A stretch of DNA of 64,000 bases, taken from Crocinitomicaceae bacterium (GTDB lineage: Bacteria; Bacteroidota; Bacteroidia; Flavobacteriales_D; Crocinitomicaceae). Below the pieces are notes generated by a model that saw nothing but the letters and a program-made list of their open reading frames with translations, made no database searches and was not told the DNA's origin. The stretch spans positions 109,627 through 173,626 of the forward strand of contig PAQM01000005.1 of NCBI GenBank assembly GCA_002709305.1, given 5' to 3'. Made by a program: the position numbers and the translations under genes. Positions 62,000 to 64,000 of this stretch are shown piece by piece (within the stretch, counting starts at the first letter, position 1; every line of letters starts with the position of its first letter).

Positions 62000-63919
62000 T
62001 TATTTATCAAGTTTTTTCCATCCTTTAATTAATATAGATATATCCTTCTTGACTGAATAGTCTCTTGCATATAATAGATTTAATTTTTCAATTATTGAAT
62101 TATTAGTTACACTTATTATGTTTTCAGGGTATAATATACCAGGTTTGATTTTAGGGATACGAACATCTTTTTTATAAATTTTTTCCGAAAATCCTACGAA
62201 TGATAATCTACCTAAAAAAATCATTATCATATTTTCAAAATAAATTTTTTTGTTTTTATAAAACCATAATATAAATGGACTTATTATAATAGCTGTTAAT
62301 GACAATAATAGATCAAATAATCTTTTTTTTCTTTTATTTTCTTTGGATGTTAATATATTTAAATTTAAAAGATATAAATCACCTCCTGTATCTATAGAAT
62401 TACTACCTATTAGAAAGTTTTCAGATTCCGGTGCAATTTTATAATCAACGTGTTTAAATTTGCACAAAGACATTAATTCGATAATTTTTTTATAACTAAT
62501 GTTTTTTGAACTGAAAATTATTTCATCATAAGAGTTATTTTTTGTGTTAAAAAATAATTCTAGTTCAATTTTATCAATAATTGAAATATTAGTATTTGTT
62601 TTTTTGATAATATCTTTAATTCTATTGTATTCTTTATCTTCTGAACAAACAATAGCAAATGATTTTGATTCTTTTATTTGTAATTTGTACTTTTTTCCAA
62701 CTATAAAGTGTAAGAATGCTCGTGAGATTAAATAGTAAGAAATTACCCACAATGATCCTAAAAAAATGAAGAGTCTTGAAAATTGAAGGTTTTTGGGGAG
62801 TACAGCATAAAAGATTAATATAATTATAGTACCTATTAAAGTCCCCTTTATTGTTTTAAATATTTTCAAAGGATAATCGTAACCACCTTTAAAATATATT
62901 GTATATATCCATATTAAAGAATAAATGGGAATAGAATATTTTATAAGATTGATAGGAAATTCAATATTTGAAATTTTCCAATAGTTTGTTAATAGGTAAA
63001 GTCCAAATATTATATATAAACAATCAATAATAGGTAGAAATGATAGTTTAATTATTCTTTTTAAAACAGCTATGAATGCTCTAAAATATATTGCTAAATT
63101 AATTGATAAGTTTAAAAAAAATACATTTTTATTTGGCATATGTTTTTTTGCAAATATTATCATTGCGCGGTAAAATACAAACACATAATTTACTGAGCTT
63201 TTTTTTGTGCTTTCTCCTTTATAATGAATTATTTTTGTATCAGAAATATAATAGTTTTTATATCCTTTTAATTTTATTCTATATGACATATCAATGTCCT
63301 CACCGTACATGAAAAACATTTCATCTAATAAACCAACTTTTTCAATTGTTCTTTTTCTTATAAGCATAAAAGCTCCACTCAAAACATCAACTTCATGATT
63401 TTTAAATTCTGATAAATGACCTAGATGGTATTGTCCAAATTTCCTAGATTTTGGGAATAGACTAGATAATCCGAATATTTTATAAAATGCAACACTTGGT
63501 TTGGGAAAACTTCTTTTCGACTCAGGAAGAAAATTACCTTTTCCATCAATCATTTTTACTCCAACTGCACCTGAACGAGGTTTTTTATCCATAAAATCTA
63601 TAGTTTTTATTAATGTATCTTCCTCGATAACAGTATCAGGATTTAGTAATAAAATATATTCTCCATTTGCTAATTTTATCGCTTGATTATTTGCTTTAGA
63701 AAAACCAACGTTTTTTTTGTTTTCAATTAAGTTGAATTTAGGATATTTTTTTTTGATCATTTTTACAGATCCATCCATTGATTTATTATCAACAATGAAT
63801 ACCTCTGCTGATAAATCTTTAATTGCCTTTTGAACAGAACTTAAACATTGATTTAAGAAGAATTCTACATTGTAGTTAACAATAACAATAGAAATTTTAT
63901 ATCTATATTTTAAATTCAA
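62000..63919 (-). CDS. GT2 glycosyltransferase fused to a degenerate polyprenyl-glycosylphosphotransferase-like region
   Basis: A 639-residue membrane protein. The N-terminal 260 residues are a GT2 transferase of the rhamnosyltransferase type: KISIVIVNYNVEFFLNQCLS, IVDNKSMDGS, the DxD-like LLLNPDTVIEED, VDVLSGAFMLIRKRTIEKVG and MFFMYGEDIDMSYRIKLKGY. Several helices follow (about 275-420). The last 215 residues align with the neighbouring glycosylphosphotransferase (RLFDLLLSLTAIIISPFILW, GRLSFVGFSEK, PKIKPGILYPENI) but miss its KFRTM and RRSRLDE catalytic part. I prefer the TTG at 63919, which avoids overlapping ridA; an in-frame ATG at 63961 would overlap it by 32 bases. The role is probably cell-surface polysaccharide synthesis. 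Confidence 0.88.
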   Translation of the reverse strand: MNLKYRYKISIVIVNYNVEFFLNQCLSSVQKAIKDLSAEVFIVDNKSMDGSVKMIKKKYPKFNLIENKKNVGFSKANNQAIKLANGEYILLLNPDTVIEEDTLIKTIDFMDKKPRSGAVGVKMIDGKGNFLPESKRSFPKPSVAFYKIFGLSSLFPKSRKFGQYHLGHLSEFKNHEVDVLSGAFMLIRKRTIEKVGLLDEMFFMYGEDIDMSYRIKLKGYKNYYISDTKIIHYKGESTKKSSVNYVFVFYRAMIIFAKKHMPNKNVFFLNLSINLAIYFRAFIAVLKRIIKLSFLPIIDCLYIIFGLYLLTNYWKISNIEFPINLIKYSIPIYSLIWIYTIYFKGGYDYPLKIFKTIKGTLIGTIIILIFYAVLPKNLQFSRLFIFLGSLWVISYYLISRAFLHFIVGKKYKLQIKESKSFAIVCSEDKEYNRIKDIIKKTNTNISIIDKIELELFFNTKNNSYDEIIFSSKNISYKKIIELMSLCKFKHVDYKIAPESENFLIGSNSIDTGGDLYLLNLNILTSKENKRKKRLFDLLLSLTAIIISPFILWFYKNKKIYFENMIMIFLGRLSFVGFSEKIYKKDVRIPKIKPGILYPENIISVTNNSIIEKLNLLYARDYSVKKDISILIKGWKKLDK

Positions 63920-63929
63920 TTTTCTTCTT

Positions 63930-64000
63930 TTAATGTTGAATAGCAATACATGAAATTTCAATATCTACATCTAGAGGTAGTTTAGATACTTCAATTGTTT
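63930..64000 (-). CDS. ridA: RidA family enamine/imine deaminase (C-terminal end only)
   Basis: The last 22 codons of a minus-strand gene that continues past the window edge: IEVSKLPLDVDIEISCIAIQ ending in His and TAA. The pattern matches the RidA C-terminus, where E. coli has VEVARLPKDVKIEIEAIAV. RidA hydrolyses reactive 2-aminoacrylate-type enamines formed by PLP enzymes. The conserved Glu of the active site (IEIS, usually IEIEAIA) lies in this segment; the residue after it is Ser rather than Glu. Only the family can be called from so short a piece. Confidence 0.7.
   Translation of the reverse strand, partial: TIEVSKLPLDVDIEISCIAIQH

Noticed and set aside
1-64000. Insertion sequence, prophage, integron or genomic island
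   Set aside because: No transposase, integrase, phage or conjugation gene is seen, and base composition looks uniform by eye.

Overview
The window is very AT-rich, gene-dense chromosomal DNA from a member of Bacteroidota, most likely a marine-type Flavobacteriales with a compact genome. The evidence is a set of lineage-typical genes: porT and porX of the type IX secretion system, a TamL-type outer-membrane lipoprotein, a glsA/glsB glycine-lipid pair, a Rho with a long Asn/Lys-rich insert, and a CarboxypepD_reg-like protein. Start codons lack Shine-Dalgarno sequences, and TAnnTTTG promoter boxes of the Bacteroidota sigma factor lie just upstream of many of them. Almost every stop codon is TAA.

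Layout. 1-9.4 kb: the end of an MFS transporter, gcvT, an FAD oxidoreductase, a TPR protein overlapping apbE, mpl and trhO. 9.4-18.5 kb: a DUF4199 protein, rho, a dicarboxylate/amino-acid symporter, uvrA, an ECF sigma factor and the glsA-glsB pair. 18.6-25.7 kb: a tight operon of aminotransferase, PfkB sugar kinase, trkH, menG, porT and an FAD dehydrogenase. 25.7-31.4 kb: a TrmH-family methyltransferase divergent from tamL, and a UvrD helicase. 31.6-40.8 kb: fbaA-accD, rpsO and pnp (each with an intrinsic terminator), a DASS permease with yaaA, efp, mscS and moxR. 40.8-46.5 kb: guaB followed by three envelope-folding genes. 46.5-55.4 kb: a CarboxypepD_reg-like protein, an HD phosphohydrolase, the porX-tsaE-ald-(HsdR_N) operon, and a lipoprotein/acyltransferase/prfC operon. 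55.4-64 kb: tRNA-His, an oxidoreductase/lipoprotein/polyprenyl glycosylphosphotransferase operon, an FAH-family hydrolase with a DnaQ-like exonuclease, a lipoyl E2, a glycosyltransferase fusion and the end of ridA.

The content is housekeeping, with an envelope emphasis: peptidoglycan recycling (mpl), aminolipid synthesis (glsAB), outer-membrane assembly (tamL, SurA/PpiD-like foldases), type IX secretion (porT, porX) and surface polysaccharide (glycosylphosphotransferase, GT2). I see no insertion sequence, prophage, CRISPR array or defence island. The only stretch of more than 300 bases without a protein gene, 55390-55722, holds tRNA-His, a 19-bp hairpin and two promoter boxes.

I found no complete undescribed system. 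The observations most worth a second look are: a tRNA-His with two U-U mismatches in its acceptor stem; interleaved divergent promoters at trmH/tamL; a GT2 enzyme fused to a polyprenyl-glycosylphosphotransferase relic that lacks its catalytic segment; eleven convergent gene pairs packed within 0-12 bases or overlapping, with no intrinsic terminator; and a terminator whose loop carries a near-consensus promoter box for the next gene.
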